Below are positions 51,259 through 61,117 of a stretch of DNA of 64,000 nt, in pieces. The notes under the pieces are model-generated. The model saw nothing but the letters and a program-made list of their open reading frames with translations, had not been told where the DNA came from and ran no database searches. Each line of letters opens with the position of its first letter. Positions within the stretch are counted from its first letter, which is position 1. The position numbers were made by a program, and so were the translations under genes. The stretch covers positions 62,001-126,000 of the forward strand of contig NZ_VAUV01000015.1 in the NCBI RefSeq assembly GCF_005780165.1. The letters run 5' to 3'. The DNA comes from Phragmitibacter flavus (lineage in GTDB: Bacteria > Verrucomicrobiota > Verrucomicrobiia > Verrucomicrobiales > Verrucomicrobiaceae).

Positions 51259-51873
51259 GGCTCCGGGGACCTTGCCATAGGACACACTAACATGGGGATG
51301 GTTGGCGGCGAGAAATCGCCAGGGGAATTCGGCCGCTTTGCTGATGCCCACGCGAACATCAGCGACCACGGTTACTGTATGAGAGGGTTTGGGTTGCCGC
51401 AATTGTCCGAGGGGGCTGCGCTCGGGGCCGGTGAGGGGCAGTCCGTGGTGATCACCGGTGATGCCCAAGGCCAGCGCGAGTTTTCCCGGACCGGAGCAAA
51501 GGTGTCGGCCTTCGCGTCCACCCCGGCGTTCTTGCATGATCGGGATGCCGTCTTTCGGTTCGAGGGCGCGGACAAGGATCAGTCCATCACGCTGACCACC
51601 TTTCGCCAGCAGGTTGAAGAGCCAATACATGCCGTAGTTGAGATAGACATAAGCGGAGCCGGGCGGATGGTTTTGCACGAACGCGCGGGCGGAAAGACGC
51701 GAGGCGGTGTGGCAGGCGGAGTCACCTTCTGCGGCGTAAGCTTCGGTTTCGACGATGATGCCGCTGCAACCGTTCCAGTGAAGTTCAATGCCAATGAGGT
51801 CGCGGGCGACGATAATGACATCGCGCTGGAAGAAGGCGGGGGTGAGGGGGGTGGAGGGCATGGGTTTTCTCAT
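51229..51873 (-). CDS. mpg: 3-methyladenine DNA glycosylase (AAG/MPG type)
   Basis: The protein has about 214 residues, with the ATG at 51873 preferred; 51891 or 51861 are possible. It has the AAG family core: ARDLIGIELHWNG, the catalytic IIVETEAYAAEGDSACHTASR, then AYVYLNYGMYWLFNLL, LILVRALEP and GPGKLALALGIT. It removes alkylated purines from DNA in the cytoplasm. It starts close behind the stop of the secretin-like gene, though the two functions appear unrelated. Confidence 0.92.
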   Translation of the reverse strand: MRKPMPSTPLTPAFFQRDVIIVARDLIGIELHWNGCSGIIVETEAYAAEGDSACHTASRLSARAFVQNHPPGSAYVYLNYGMYWLFNLLAKGGQRDGLILVRALEPKDGIPIMQERRGGREGRHLCSGPGKLALALGITGDHHGLPLTGPERSPLGQLRQPKPSHTVTVVADVRVGISKAAEFPWRFLAANHPHVSVSYGKVPGAKRKPPTPKI

Positions 51874-51900
51874 GCGAGGAACGCGAGGCACGGAAGAGAT

Positions 51901-53683
51901 TCAATCTGGATTGGGTCGCCGGATATTGACACGGATGAAGGCAGCTTGGAGGACGGCTTTGCCATTGAACTCCGCCGTGCCTTCGGGCTTCCAGATGGAG
52001 AGGAGACGCATGCAGCCGTCGCTGAGTATGGTGGAGGTGGCAATCTTGGTGCGATGGAAGTTTCTGATAGGTAATGGGGAATCGTGGGCTGCCGGTTCGG
52101 ATTGGGGTGTCGGTGAGGCGTAATGATATTCGAGACTGAGATTAAGGTCGATAGTTTGCCCGTCAGGTGTGATTACTGGATCCAATTCAAGACGCGTGCC
52201 GATGAGTTGAGAGTCTTCAAAAACGACTCTCATGGTGCTCGCATCCGTTGGTGTCGGGACTTCACGCTTGTTTTCATCAACGGCTGCCGGAGCGACAGGA
52301 ACTTTGTCGTGAGAGATAAATTCAATTTCTTTGGCTTGGAGCATCTCTTGTCCCGCTTGAGTTACGCCGCGTTGGCCGCTTCGACAGTCGAGATGAATGG
52401 TTCGCAAGTGCTTTGCTTTGTTCTGACTAATCAGCTTTTCGATTTCATTCCAGACTTGAGTGTGGTCCCCCTGCTGTTTGGTCTGGTTGGAGAAGTGTTG
52501 TAGTGAGTTGGCATCAGCTTGGACGATCTCTATGGTGTGTAAAATTTCAGCAGGGTTCATTCTGCATCCTCCAGAGGTGTAGGCTTCGACGGCGTCGAGC
52601 GCGGCAGTGGTATTGACAACCGTTAACAAGTGATTGTAGGGATCAAATGTCGCCAATGAGCCCTCGGGGAATGGAATGCCTTCGGCTTTCAGGATGGTTT
52701 CAGGATTACGTCGTAATGCCTGATCGGCTTCTTGAGATGGGGCGAACGGATCAGAAATCGTGGATTGTAATAGTTCTGCGGGAACTGGGAAGGTTCGCAA
52801 CTCCATTCCTGCGGGAACGAGGGGTTGAGGCCGACCTTCAGCAATGGGACTGACGGTTTCGACCTTGTCCGCGAGACGGGTGAGAATTTGCTGGAGGCGG
52901 GTATTCGGTGCGGGAATTGCAGATTGTAAGTGGACGGTAAGGAATGCTGCCTGCATTATTTCTGGGCGGCCAAGGACTTCATTCGAGGGAACAGTCCAGA
53001 CACTCAACAGCTTGGTGGCACCGACATCAAAGTAGGAGGAGGTAACAGTTTTGGTAAAGTGAAGATCCGTCATTGGAATCGGAAATTTCTGCGGAGCACC
53101 GAGGAGGTTCAGTGGCTCATCGCGATGTTCTGGAGGCGAAAAGTGGTATTCCAATCCGTAGTTGAGATCGACTCCCCGCTGATTGGCTAGCAATACAGGA
53201 TCCGCTTCGAAAATGAGTCCGACTTGCCGTATTTCCCGCCCGAGGGCGACGGTTCCGTTGTTAGAGAGATTAATTTCCTGGCTCTGCAGGATGTCTTTGG
53301 CCGTGTCCAGCACCATTCGCCCCCCGGACTTAATCTCACCTCTCTGTGTGGCAGTGATGCGGAATGCTCCGGCAGGTTCTGATAACAATGCTTGGGATAG
53401 CCGGGGGCCATGGTCACGCTGCTTTTGTAAGTCCGCCAAGAGTCGGTGCATTCTGTCAGGTTCCGCCTCAATGATCTTCAACTCCAAAGCAATAACTTTT
53501 GGCACTTTCTCATTAAGGAGATCTGCTACACGTTCAAAGGCCTGCATGCGGTGGTAGTTGAACGGTTTTAACAATCCATTCATTCGGCGCTGCTGGTGTC
53601 TGCGCTTTTGTGGGGATGGTGAAAATGCAGGCAATCAGCAGAGCGAGAAGGAGGTTTTTCAGGACGTCAGGCATTGGGCGCAT
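51901..53683 (-). CDS. Duplicated secretin-like exported protein split by a frame change
   Basis: Reading from the ATG at 53683 or 53674 gives a fine signal peptide (MPDVLKNLLLALLIACIF, then TIPTKAQ) and NEWIVKTVQLPPHAGL, then TGA at 53534-53536. The rest continues one base over as ERVADLLNEKVPKVIALELKII to the stop at 51901. The body has two copies of a secretin-like unit (about 190 residues each), aligned by GTRLELDPVITPDGQTIDLNLSLEYH and GLIFEADPVLLANQRGVDLNYGLEYH. A short-domain segment ATFDPYNHLLTVVNTTAALDAVEAY lies between them. The body frame alone has no signal peptide. Only the +1 shift makes a sensible exported protein. Function unknown; no other secretion genes are near. Confidence 0.65.
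53534..53542 (-). other. Candidate +1 recoding site CTT TGA
   Basis: At the frame junction of the secretin-like gene the coding strand reads GGC CTT TGA A. CTT TGA is the slip site of prfB, where Leu-tRNA shifts from CUU to UUU. Here that shift would continue as GAA CGT (Glu-Arg), in the long open frame. A weak AGG lies one base upstream of CTT, not three as in prfB. A simple one-base insertion in the GGCC run would look the same. Confidence 0.4.
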
Positions 53684-53789
53684 TGTCTCAGGCAACAAGA
53701 TTTGAGGGAAGCGCGAATGTTTGGGGAAAGTGGTGTTTTTTTGGACAATATCGGAGCGAAAGATGGACGGGGGAACGTTGGTTTAATGG

Positions 53790-55910
53790 ATGAAGTTTTT
53801 TGTCGCCAGTTCAGTTCTGCTTTGGGCGCTTTCTGCGGCGGCCTTTGCAGGAGTGGACTATGGGCGGGAGGTCAAACCGTTGCTGGCGAGTGCTTGTGTG
53901 CAATGTCATGGGGCAAACAATCCGAAGTCGGGGTTACGATTGGACACGGCGGCGAGCATTTTGAAAGGGGGGGAAAGTGGTGCGGCGGTGGTGCGGGGAC
54001 GGGCGGATGAGAGTTTGCTGGTAGCCCTATTGAAAGGGGCGCATGGCGAGATTCCGGCGATGCCTTACAAACGCAATCCGCTGGGTGACTCGCAGGTGGA
54101 ATTGATCAAGCGATGGATCAATGAGGGGGCACGGGCTCCCGAAAATGAAGTGCCGAGCCGGTGGATGCATTGGTCGTTTGGTGCGCCGATGCGGTCGAAT
54201 GGGAGCGAGATGTCGATGCAGCAAGGAGGAGGGCATCCGATTGACCGGTTCATTGATGTGGCTCTCGCGGAGCAGGGAATAGAAGCATCGCCGTTGGCTG
54301 AGTCGGCGACTTTGGTGAGGCGGTTGCATCTGGATTTGACGGGGTTGCCGCCGACGTTGGCGGAAGCGCAGAAGTTTGAACGAGCTTTTGAGAATGAGGG
54401 TGGTCGTGATCTTGCGGTGGGGCAGTTGGTGGACCGGTTGCTGGCCTCACCTCACTACGGAGAACGCTGGGGCCGGTGGTGGCTGGATCAGGCACGATAT
54501 GCGGACAGCAATGGTTACAGCATTGATGCGCGGCGCAGCATCTGGCCGTATCGCGACTGGGTGGTGAAGGCCTTGAACGATGACATGCAGTTCGACCAGT
54601 TCACGATTGAACAGATTGCCGGGGATCTGCTGCCGGATGCGCCGACTTCCGCCATCGTTGCAAGCGGATTTCATCGCAATACCCAGATCAATGGCGAGGG
54701 CGGGATTGATCCAGAACAGTTTCGTATTGAGTCGGTGTATGATCGGGTCGCAACCACGGGCACGGTTTGGCTGGGGTTGACGATTGCCTGCGCGCAGTGT
54801 CACGATCACAAATTTGATCCCATTTCGCAGAAGGAATATTTTGAGCTTTTTGCGTTCTTCAACAGCACGGAAACGGATGGTCATGGCGGCACCAAATCGG
54901 CGGTTCATGAACTGGTGGGGGAACCCTTTCAAAAGGAGGCCGGAAAAAAGAAAACGGGGACCACTTTGATTATGAAGGAGCTGCCCGAGCCACGGGAGAC
55001 GCGGCTGTTCATCAAAGGAGATTTTACCCGACCTGATGAGTTGGTGACACCGGGAACGCCGCAGGTGCTTCCAGCGTTGGTGTCGAGATCGGCAAAACCT
55101 GATCGCCTGGATCTGGCAAGATGGTTGGTGGATCGCAATAATCCGCTGACGGCGAGGGTGATCGTGAATCGGGTGTGGCAGGTTTATTTTGGTCGTGGTC
55201 TGGTAGAAACGGAAAACGATTTTGGGGTGCAGAGCAGTGCGCCAACTCATCCGGAGTTACTTGACTGGCTGGCAGTGGAGTTCATGGAAAGTGGTTGGAG
55301 TCTTAAACACATGCACCGGCTGATTGTGACGAGCGACGTCTATCTGCGAAGCTCAAAGGCGCGTCCGGAGTTGCATTTGAAGGACCCTGGCAATTTGCTG
55401 TTGGCGAGACAGAATCGGCTGCGGTTGGATGCGGAGTTGGTGAGGGATGTAAGTTTGGCGAGCACGGGATTGTTGAATCCAAAGTTGGGTGGGCCTCCGG
55501 TGTATCCGCCGCAGTCGGCTGAAGCCATGAAGGGTGGTCAGATCACGCGGGCATGGCCGACGAGCAAGGGGGCGGATCGTTATCGCCGGGGGCTGTATAC
55601 GTTCTTCTACCGGTCCACTCCGCCTCCGTCGATGATGGTGTTTGATTCGCCGGATTCGCTGACGGCATGCACGCGCAGGGCCCGAAGCAATACGCCGTTG
55701 CAGGCGCTAACCTTGTTGAATGATCCGGCTTATTTTGAGTTTGCAGAGGCGATGGGCGAGGTCGTAAGGACGGAAGGCGTGGGGTCGGCTTTTCGTCGGG
55801 CGGTGACGCGTCAACCTTTGCCCCAGGAGTTGTCCAGGCTGGAGGGGCTTGATGCGCTGACCATTGGGCGGGTGTTGTTGAATCTGGATGAAACGATTAC
55901 GCGGGAGTGA
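53790..55910 (+). CDS. PSCyt1-DUF1549-DUF1553 protein (set 2, compact)
   Basis: The 706-residue protein has a signal peptide (MKFFVASSVLLWALSAAAFAG) and a PSCyt1 cytochrome domain with CVQCHGANNPKSGLRLD (haem motif at about 36-40). DUF1549 has [25 protein letters not shown] and the second motif CAQCHDHKFDPIS. DUF1553 contains NPLTARVIVNRVWQVYFGRGLVETENDFG and LDAELVRDVSLASTG. It lacks the LamG insert of set 1 and is about 350 residues shorter. It is periplasmic by its signal, of unknown function, and followed after four bases by its DUF1501 partner. Confidence 0.86.
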   Translation: MKFFVASSVLLWALSAAAFAGVDYGREVKPLLASACVQCHGANNPKSGLRLDTAASILKGGESGAAVVRGRADESLLVALLKGAHGEIPAMPYKRNPLGDSQVELIKRWINEGARAPENEVPSRWMHWSFGAPMRSNGSEMSMQQGGGHPIDRFIDVALAEQGIEASPLAESATLVRRLHLDLTGLPPTLAEAQKFERAFENEGGRDLAVGQLVDRLLASPHYGERWGRWWLDQARYADSNGYSIDARRSIWPYRDWVVKALNDDMQFDQFTIEQIAGDLLPDAPTSAIVASGFHRNTQINGEGGIDPEQFRIESVYDRVATTGTVWLGLTIACAQCHDHKFDPISQKEYFELFAFFNSTETDGHGGTKSAVHELVGEPFQKEAGKKKTGTTLIMKELPEPRETRLFIKGDFTRPDELVTPGTPQVLPALVSRSAKPDRLDLARWLVDRNNPLTARVIVNRVWQVYFGRGLVETENDFGVQSSAPTHPELLDWLAVEFMESGWSLKHMHRLIVTSDVYLRSSKARPELHLKDPGNLLLARQNRLRLDAELVRDVSLASTGLLNPKLGGPPVYPPQSAEAMKGGQITRAWPTSKGADRYRRGLYTFFYRSTPPPSMMVFDSPDSLTACTRRARSNTPLQALTLLNDPAYFEFAEAMGEVVRTEGVGSAFRRAVTRQPLPQELSRLEGLDALTIGRVLLNLDETITRE

Positions 55911-55914
55911 TGTG

Positions 55915-57330
55915 ATGAATCTGGATCAAACACGACGTCATTTTTTCAGCCGATGTTCGATGGGCTTGGGATCGATTGCGCTGGGTTCGATGATGGCGGG
56001 GACCAAAGGGCTGGCATCGTCGACATCAAGCGGGGCAAGGAAACCTCACTATGCGCCAAAGGCGAAGAACGTGATTTTTCTGTTCATGGCCGGGGGGCCG
56101 TCGCAGTTGGAGTTGTTTGACTACAAACCACGGCTGACGGAGTTGCATGGTCAGCCGATTCCGCAGAGTTATCTGGAGGGCAAACGTTTTGCCTTCATGG
56201 ACAGCAGTCATGGGGTGAAGCTGCTGGGTTCAAAACCGACTTTCAAACAACATGGACAAAGCGGGGCGTGGGTGTCGGATCTTTTGCCGTTCACGGCAGG
56301 GGTGGCGGATGAGCTTTGTTTTGTGAAATCGTGTGCAGCGGATTTGTTTAATCACGCTCCGGCGAAGCTGTTCATGAACACGGGCAGCGGTCAGTTTGGT
56401 CGGCCCAGCATGGGGTCATGGGTGACTTATGGTTTGGGGAGTGAGGCGGATGATCTGCCGGGATTTGTGGTTTTGCAGAGTGGTCCGCGTGGACCCCGGG
56501 GCGGGGCGGTCAATTGGGCGAGCGGCTTTTTGCCAACCACTTATCAGGGGGTGCCGTTGCGTGGGGTGGGAGAGCCGATCTTGAATTTGAGTTCGCCGAA
56601 GAACATCAGTCACGCGGACCAGCGCGTGGCGATTGATGCGATTCGGGATTTGAATTTGGCGAGGTTGGTGGAGACGGGGGATGCGGAGATTCAGACGCGG
56701 ATCAATGCGTATGAAATGGCTTATCGAATGCAGACGAGCGCGCCGGAGTTGATTGATCTGCAAGGGGAGTCGAAGGCGACGCTGGATTTGTATGGAGTGG
56801 ATCCGTCGCAGCCGTCCTTTGCGCGGAATTGTTTGCTGGCGAGGCGCTTGGTGGAGCGTGGGAGCCGGTTTGTGCAGCTCTATCATACCAACTGGGACAG
56901 TCATGGCGGACCGGGGGAAACGTTGGAGGATGATTTTCCGAAGCGTTGCCGTGAGGTGGATCAGGGGTGTGCGGCGTTGGTCCGGGATTTGAAGGCGCGG
57001 GGTTTACTGGAGGACACGCTGGTGATTTGGGGCGGGGAATTTGGTCGGACGCCGATGGGCGAGAATCGGGCAAAGACGGGGCGCAATCATCACATCGACG
57101 CGTTCACCATGTGGTTTGCGGGCGGGGGAGTGAGGCCGGGGATGACGTTGGGAGCGAGCGATGAACTGGGGTTCAATGCGGTCGAGAATCGGGCGCATGT
57201 GCATGACATCCATGCGACGATTTTGCATTTGCTGGGGATGGATCATGAGCAGTTCACTTTCCGATTTCAGGGGCGCGATTTCCGTCTGACGGACGTTTAT
57301 GGCAGGGTAATGCACCAGATGCTGCTGTAA
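55915..57330 (+). CDS. DUF1501 protein, partner of set 2
   Basis: The 471-residue protein is taken from the ATG at 55915. It has a Tat-like signal (TRRHFFSRCSMGLGSIALGSMMAG). DUF1501 blocks are VIFLFMAGGPSQLELFDYKP, FKQHGQSGAWVSDLLPFTA, FNHAPAKLFMNTGSGQFGRPSMGSW, TLVIWGGEFGRTPMGENRAKTGRNHH and FQGRDFRLTDVYGRVMHQML. It is closer to the set 1 DUF1501 (same closing FQGRDFRLTDV) than to the set 3 copy. Confidence 0.86.
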   Translation: MNLDQTRRHFFSRCSMGLGSIALGSMMAGTKGLASSTSSGARKPHYAPKAKNVIFLFMAGGPSQLELFDYKPRLTELHGQPIPQSYLEGKRFAFMDSSHGVKLLGSKPTFKQHGQSGAWVSDLLPFTAGVADELCFVKSCAADLFNHAPAKLFMNTGSGQFGRPSMGSWVTYGLGSEADDLPGFVVLQSGPRGPRGGAVNWASGFLPTTYQGVPLRGVGEPILNLSSPKNISHADQRVAIDAIRDLNLARLVETGDAEIQTRINAYEMAYRMQTSAPELIDLQGESKATLDLYGVDPSQPSFARNCLLARRLVERGSRFVQLYHTNWDSHGGPGETLEDDFPKRCREVDQGCAALVRDLKARGLLEDTLVIWGGEFGRTPMGENRAKTGRNHHIDAFTMWFAGGGVRPGMTLGASDELGFNAVENRAHVHDIHATILHLLGMDHEQFTFRFQGRDFRLTDVYGRVMHQMLL

Positions 57331-57435
57331 TGATGTTCTGGCAGGGAAATTTTTGAAAGGTGACGCCGACTGAATCGTTTTGGTGCCGGAATTCGGCGTT
57401 GAGGCCGGGTGCGTTGCTGTTTTGTTTGAACCTAT

Positions 57436-59754
57436 ATGAAAACTTTTTTGCCATATCTGTCGAAGGGCTTGCGCTTGTTGATGGTGGTTGCGGCTTCGGC
57501 GGTGGCTTTGGAACTGTCTGCCCAGGAAAAGGGTGGATATGCCAACACCAAAGTGGTCGAGTTGAAGACGCCTCCTGCTAAAGTAGCGGGCTCGACGGAG
57601 GAGGAGCCCGAGTTGAAGGCGGTGGTGGCGAAGATTGACGAGTTGTTGATGAAGAAGCTGGTGGCTGAAAAGGTCGAGCCGACCGCACGGGCCAATGATG
57701 AGGTGATGGTTCGTCGGATTTATCTCGATGTGATTGGGCGCGTGCCAACGAAGGATGAAGCGGTGGCGTTCATCGATTCCAAAGATCCGGAAAAACTCGC
57801 AAAGCTGGTGGACACCTTGCTGGCTTCGGAGGGTTACGTGCAAAACATGTTTAACTTTTGGGCGGATGTGTTGAGGGTGAAGACCGGGATTGCGCCGGGT
57901 GGTCAGGGAAGCAGCACGGGGGTGGCATATATCCAGTGGCTGAAAGAATCGCTGCGCAGCAACAAACCGTATGACCAGTTGGTGCGGGAGCTATTGACGG
58001 CGGATGGGGCGAGTTATGAGAACGGGGCAATCGGTTATTACATGCGCGATTATAACATGGCGCTGGATAACATGGCGATCACCACCCAGGTGTTTATGGG
58101 GACGCAGATGGTGTGTGCCCAGTGCCATGACCATCCTTTTGATAAGTGGACGCAGATGGATTATTACCAGATGGCAGCGCACAGTTACGGCATGCGCGGC
58201 ACAGCGGTGCTGACGGGTCAGGAGGGTGTGACCAGATTGATGCAGCGTGAAAAGGTCAAGCCGGCTGAGCGACGTGAGTTACAACAGGCTTTGGGGCTGA
58301 TCCGCTTCCGTTTGCGGTTCAATCACATTGCGGCGTTTGATCGGAAACTGGAGTTGCCGGATGACTATCAGTATGACAACGGCAAGCCTGGACAGGTGAT
58401 TAGTCCGTTGATTCCTGCGGCCCTTGGACCTGAGGGAAATATTGTGGAGGAGGGCAAGGCGCCGATTGAAGCTTATGCCCAGTGGATGACGTCGCGTGAA
58501 AACCCGCGCTTCACGTTGGTGGTGGCGAATCGGCTGTGGAAGAAACTCTTCGGCATGGGAGTGATTGATCCGGTGGATGAACTTACTGACTCAACGGTGC
58601 CTTCCAATCCGGAACTGATGGCGTTTCTGGACAAGACCATGAAGGACTTGAATTATGATATGAAGGCCTATCTGCGGGTATTGTTGAATACGGACCTGTA
58701 TCAACGTGAGGCATACACGAAGGATGTGGAACCAGGAGAGGTTTATCATTTTGTGGGTCCGGTTTTGCGTCGGATGAGTGCGGAGCAAATTTGGGATTCG
58801 ATGGTGGGGCTGATGCGCGACAATCCAGATGAACCGAGTGCGGCATCTTATCTGGAGACCAAGCAGGCCTTGACCAAGATTGAGTGGATGGACCGTTTGC
58901 TGGAGGTGCAGAGTCCGAAAGAAGTGTTGGATGGGATGCGCACGATTGCCGACTATCAGAAAGTGTTGGCAGCTGAGGTGAAGGCCCATTTGGAGACCTT
59001 GAAAACGAGCAAGGATGAGAAGGAAATTCGCGCGGCGAGGCAGGCGGCGAGACGTCAACGGGCGAAGATCTACGAGAAGGCGGATGAGGTGGTGTTCAAT
59101 CGGGGTTATCAAAAACTGGCGAAGGAGATTCGAACCCATGGCGTGGATGCGGTGGCGGCAAAAACGGACGAGGAGTTCGCGAAGCAGATCGCATTTGCGG
59201 TGAACAAGTTGGATGATGATGCATCCATGGAAGAAGCTCAGGCAGCGGTGCTGGCGGAGATGAGCAGGCCCAACCGACGCTTGTTGGAGACGGTGCGGGA
59301 GCGCGAGATGAAGGAATGGAGCGTGGGCAAAGACAAGGAAGAACGGCAGGACTACCGGCTGTTTGCGGATTACCGTGACAAGTTTGCGTGGCGTTCGGCG
59401 GATCTCCGTAATCCGGCTCCGAACGGACATTTTCTTCGGCAGTATGGTCAGAGTGATCGCGAGTTGGTGGACAACAGCAATCGCGAGGGAAGTGTCATGC
59501 AGGCATTGACGATGATGAATGGTCCGTTGTTCCGGAGCCTGATGAATCCTTATTCGAAATTGAGTCGGGACATGAAAGGGGATGCTTCGAATGAGGAGAT
59601 GATCGATACGATTTATCTGAGCACCCTGTCGCGTCGAGCCACTGCGGAGGAGAAGTCGATACTGGGTGAGGTGATGGCATCAAGCGGCAAGAAAGGGCGC
59701 GGGGATGTGTTGTGGAGTGTGCTGAACACCCGTCAGTTTTTGTTTATCCAGTAA
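57436..59754 (+). CDS. DUF1549-DUF1553 protein (set 3, no N-terminal cytochrome domain)
   Basis: The 772-residue protein has a signal peptide (LLMVVAASAVALELSAQ). DUF1549 starts at once, with RRIYLDVIGRVPTKDEAVAF; the PSCyt1 CxxCH domain of sets 1 and 2 is absent. One haem-like motif remains in MVCAQCHDHPFDKWTQMDYY. DUF1553 shows NPRFTLVVANRLWKKLFGMGVIDPVDEL and MSAEQIWDSMVGLM. A charged helical insert with coiled-coil character lies at about 495-600 (ETLKTSKDEKEIRAARQAARRQ). Its DUF1501 partner follows 20 bases later. Confidence 0.84.
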   Translation: MKTFLPYLSKGLRLLMVVAASAVALELSAQEKGGYANTKVVELKTPPAKVAGSTEEEPELKAVVAKIDELLMKKLVAEKVEPTARANDEVMVRRIYLDVIGRVPTKDEAVAFIDSKDPEKLAKLVDTLLASEGYVQNMFNFWADVLRVKTGIAPGGQGSSTGVAYIQWLKESLRSNKPYDQLVRELLTADGASYENGAIGYYMRDYNMALDNMAITTQVFMGTQMVCAQCHDHPFDKWTQMDYYQMAAHSYGMRGTAVLTGQEGVTRLMQREKVKPAERRELQQALGLIRFRLRFNHIAAFDRKLELPDDYQYDNGKPGQVISPLIPAALGPEGNIVEEGKAPIEAYAQWMTSRENPRFTLVVANRLWKKLFGMGVIDPVDELTDSTVPSNPELMAFLDKTMKDLNYDMKAYLRVLLNTDLYQREAYTKDVEPGEVYHFVGPVLRRMSAEQIWDSMVGLMRDNPDEPSAASYLETKQALTKIEWMDRLLEVQSPKEVLDGMRTIADYQKVLAAEVKAHLETLKTSKDEKEIRAARQAARRQRAKIYEKADEVVFNRGYQKLAKEIRTHGVDAVAAKTDEEFAKQIAFAVNKLDDDASMEEAQAAVLAEMSRPNRRLLETVREREMKEWSVGKDKEERQDYRLFADYRDKFAWRSADLRNPAPNGHFLRQYGQSDRELVDNSNREGSVMQALTMMNGPLFRSLMNPYSKLSRDMKGDASNEEMIDTIYLSTLSRRATAEEKSILGEVMASSGKKGRGDVLWSVLNTRQFLFIQ

Positions 59755-59774
59755 GTTTCCAATCTGCTAAATTT

Positions 59775-61079
59775 ATGAATGGTCTTTTAACTCAGGCGAA
59801 TGTGCCCACACGGCGTCAGTTTATCTCAGGAGCGGCGAAATCGTTCCTTGGGGTTAGTTTGTTAAACCAGTTGCAGGGCAAAGGTTTGGCGGCGGGAGCG
59901 GATGCTGCGACGGTAAAGCAGGTGGCTTCGGCTAGGAATGTGATTTATCTCTATATGACGGGGGGGATGAGTCACCTCGATACGTTCGATCCGAGGCCTG
60001 ACCATGCTGAGGTGAATGGCGATACGGAGGCGATCAAGACGAGTGCGGATGGGGTGAGGATCAGTTCAAGTTTGCCGTTGATGGCAAGGCAGATGAACAA
60101 GGTGGCATTGGTGAATTCATTGTATTCAACCCAGGGGGCGCATGAGCAGGGGAATTATTTCATGCACACGAGTTATACGCTGCGGTCGAGCATCAAACAT
60201 CCTTCGATGGGGGCTTGGTTGGAGAAGTTTCAGATGCGTGGGAATCCGACCTTGCCGGGGAGTGTAATGATCGGGAATGACAGCCGGCATCCCGGAGCGG
60301 GCTTTTTTGAGTCGAAGTTTTCGCCGTTGATGATCAATGATCCGGATGACGGGATTTCCAACAGTCGCAGGAATGCGTTTTTTGAGTCGGATGAGAAGTT
60401 CGCGGACCGGCTGAACCTTTCGCGAAAACTGGATGTGGGTTTTGCGGAGAAGTATGATGTCAAGAACGTGCGGGCTTATTCGGACATGTATGACGATGCG
60501 GTGCGGATGATGAAGAGCGAGGAGTTGGTGGCGTTTGATTTGAGCAAGGAAGACGACACGCTGCGAGATCGTTATGGGCGCGAGTCATTTGGTCAGGGTT
60601 GTTTGCTGGCGCGTCGATTGGTGGAGCATGGGGTGCGTCATGTGGAGGTGACGTTTGGGAACTGGGATACGCACAATGCGAATTTCATCCGCGTGCCCGA
60701 GTTGTGTCAGGAGTTGGATGCCGCGTTGAGCACCTTGTTGCAGGATCTGGAAAGCCGGGGGTTGCTCGGGGAGACGCTGGTGGTGTTGGCGACGGAGTTT
60801 GGTCGCACGCCGAAGATCAATACCAATGAAGGCCGGGATCACCATGCAAAAGCGTTTACCTGTTTGATGGCCGGTGGCGGGGTGAAAGGCGGGATGGTGT
60901 TTGGGAAAAAGGATGAACGGGGCGATGACGTGGCGGAGGATCGGGTGACGATTCCGGATTTCAATGCAACGATCGGGTATGCCCTGGGATTACCGCTGGA
61001 TCATGTCTTGTATTCGCCGAGCAAAAGGCCGTTTACGATTGCGGACAAGGGCAAGCCGATCACGGCGTTGTTCGGGTGA
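59775..61079 (+). CDS. DUF1501 protein, partner of set 3
   Basis: The 434-residue protein is taken from the ATG at 59775. It has a Tat-like start (TRRQFISGAAKSFLGVSLL). Blocks of the family: VIYLYMTGGMSHLDTFDPRP, NSLYSTQGAHEQGNYFMHTSYTLRSSIKHPSMGAWL, TLVVLATEFGRTPKINTNEGRDHHAKAFTCLMAGGGVKGG. Variations (DTFDPRPD; ATEFGRTP instead of GGEFGRT) set it apart from the other two copies, matching the divergence of its DUF1549 partner. Confidence 0.86.
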   Translation: MNGLLTQANVPTRRQFISGAAKSFLGVSLLNQLQGKGLAAGADAATVKQVASARNVIYLYMTGGMSHLDTFDPRPDHAEVNGDTEAIKTSADGVRISSSLPLMARQMNKVALVNSLYSTQGAHEQGNYFMHTSYTLRSSIKHPSMGAWLEKFQMRGNPTLPGSVMIGNDSRHPGAGFFESKFSPLMINDPDDGISNSRRNAFFESDEKFADRLNLSRKLDVGFAEKYDVKNVRAYSDMYDDAVRMMKSEELVAFDLSKEDDTLRDRYGRESFGQGCLLARRLVEHGVRHVEVTFGNWDTHNANFIRVPELCQELDAALSTLLQDLESRGLLGETLVVLATEFGRTPKINTNEGRDHHAKAFTCLMAGGGVKGGMVFGKKDERGDDVAEDRVTIPDFNATIGYALGLPLDHVLYSPSKRPFTIADKGKPITALFG

Positions 61080-61117
61080 GTTTGAATGGCGGATGGTGAT
61101 GGAGGTTCACTTTCGTT

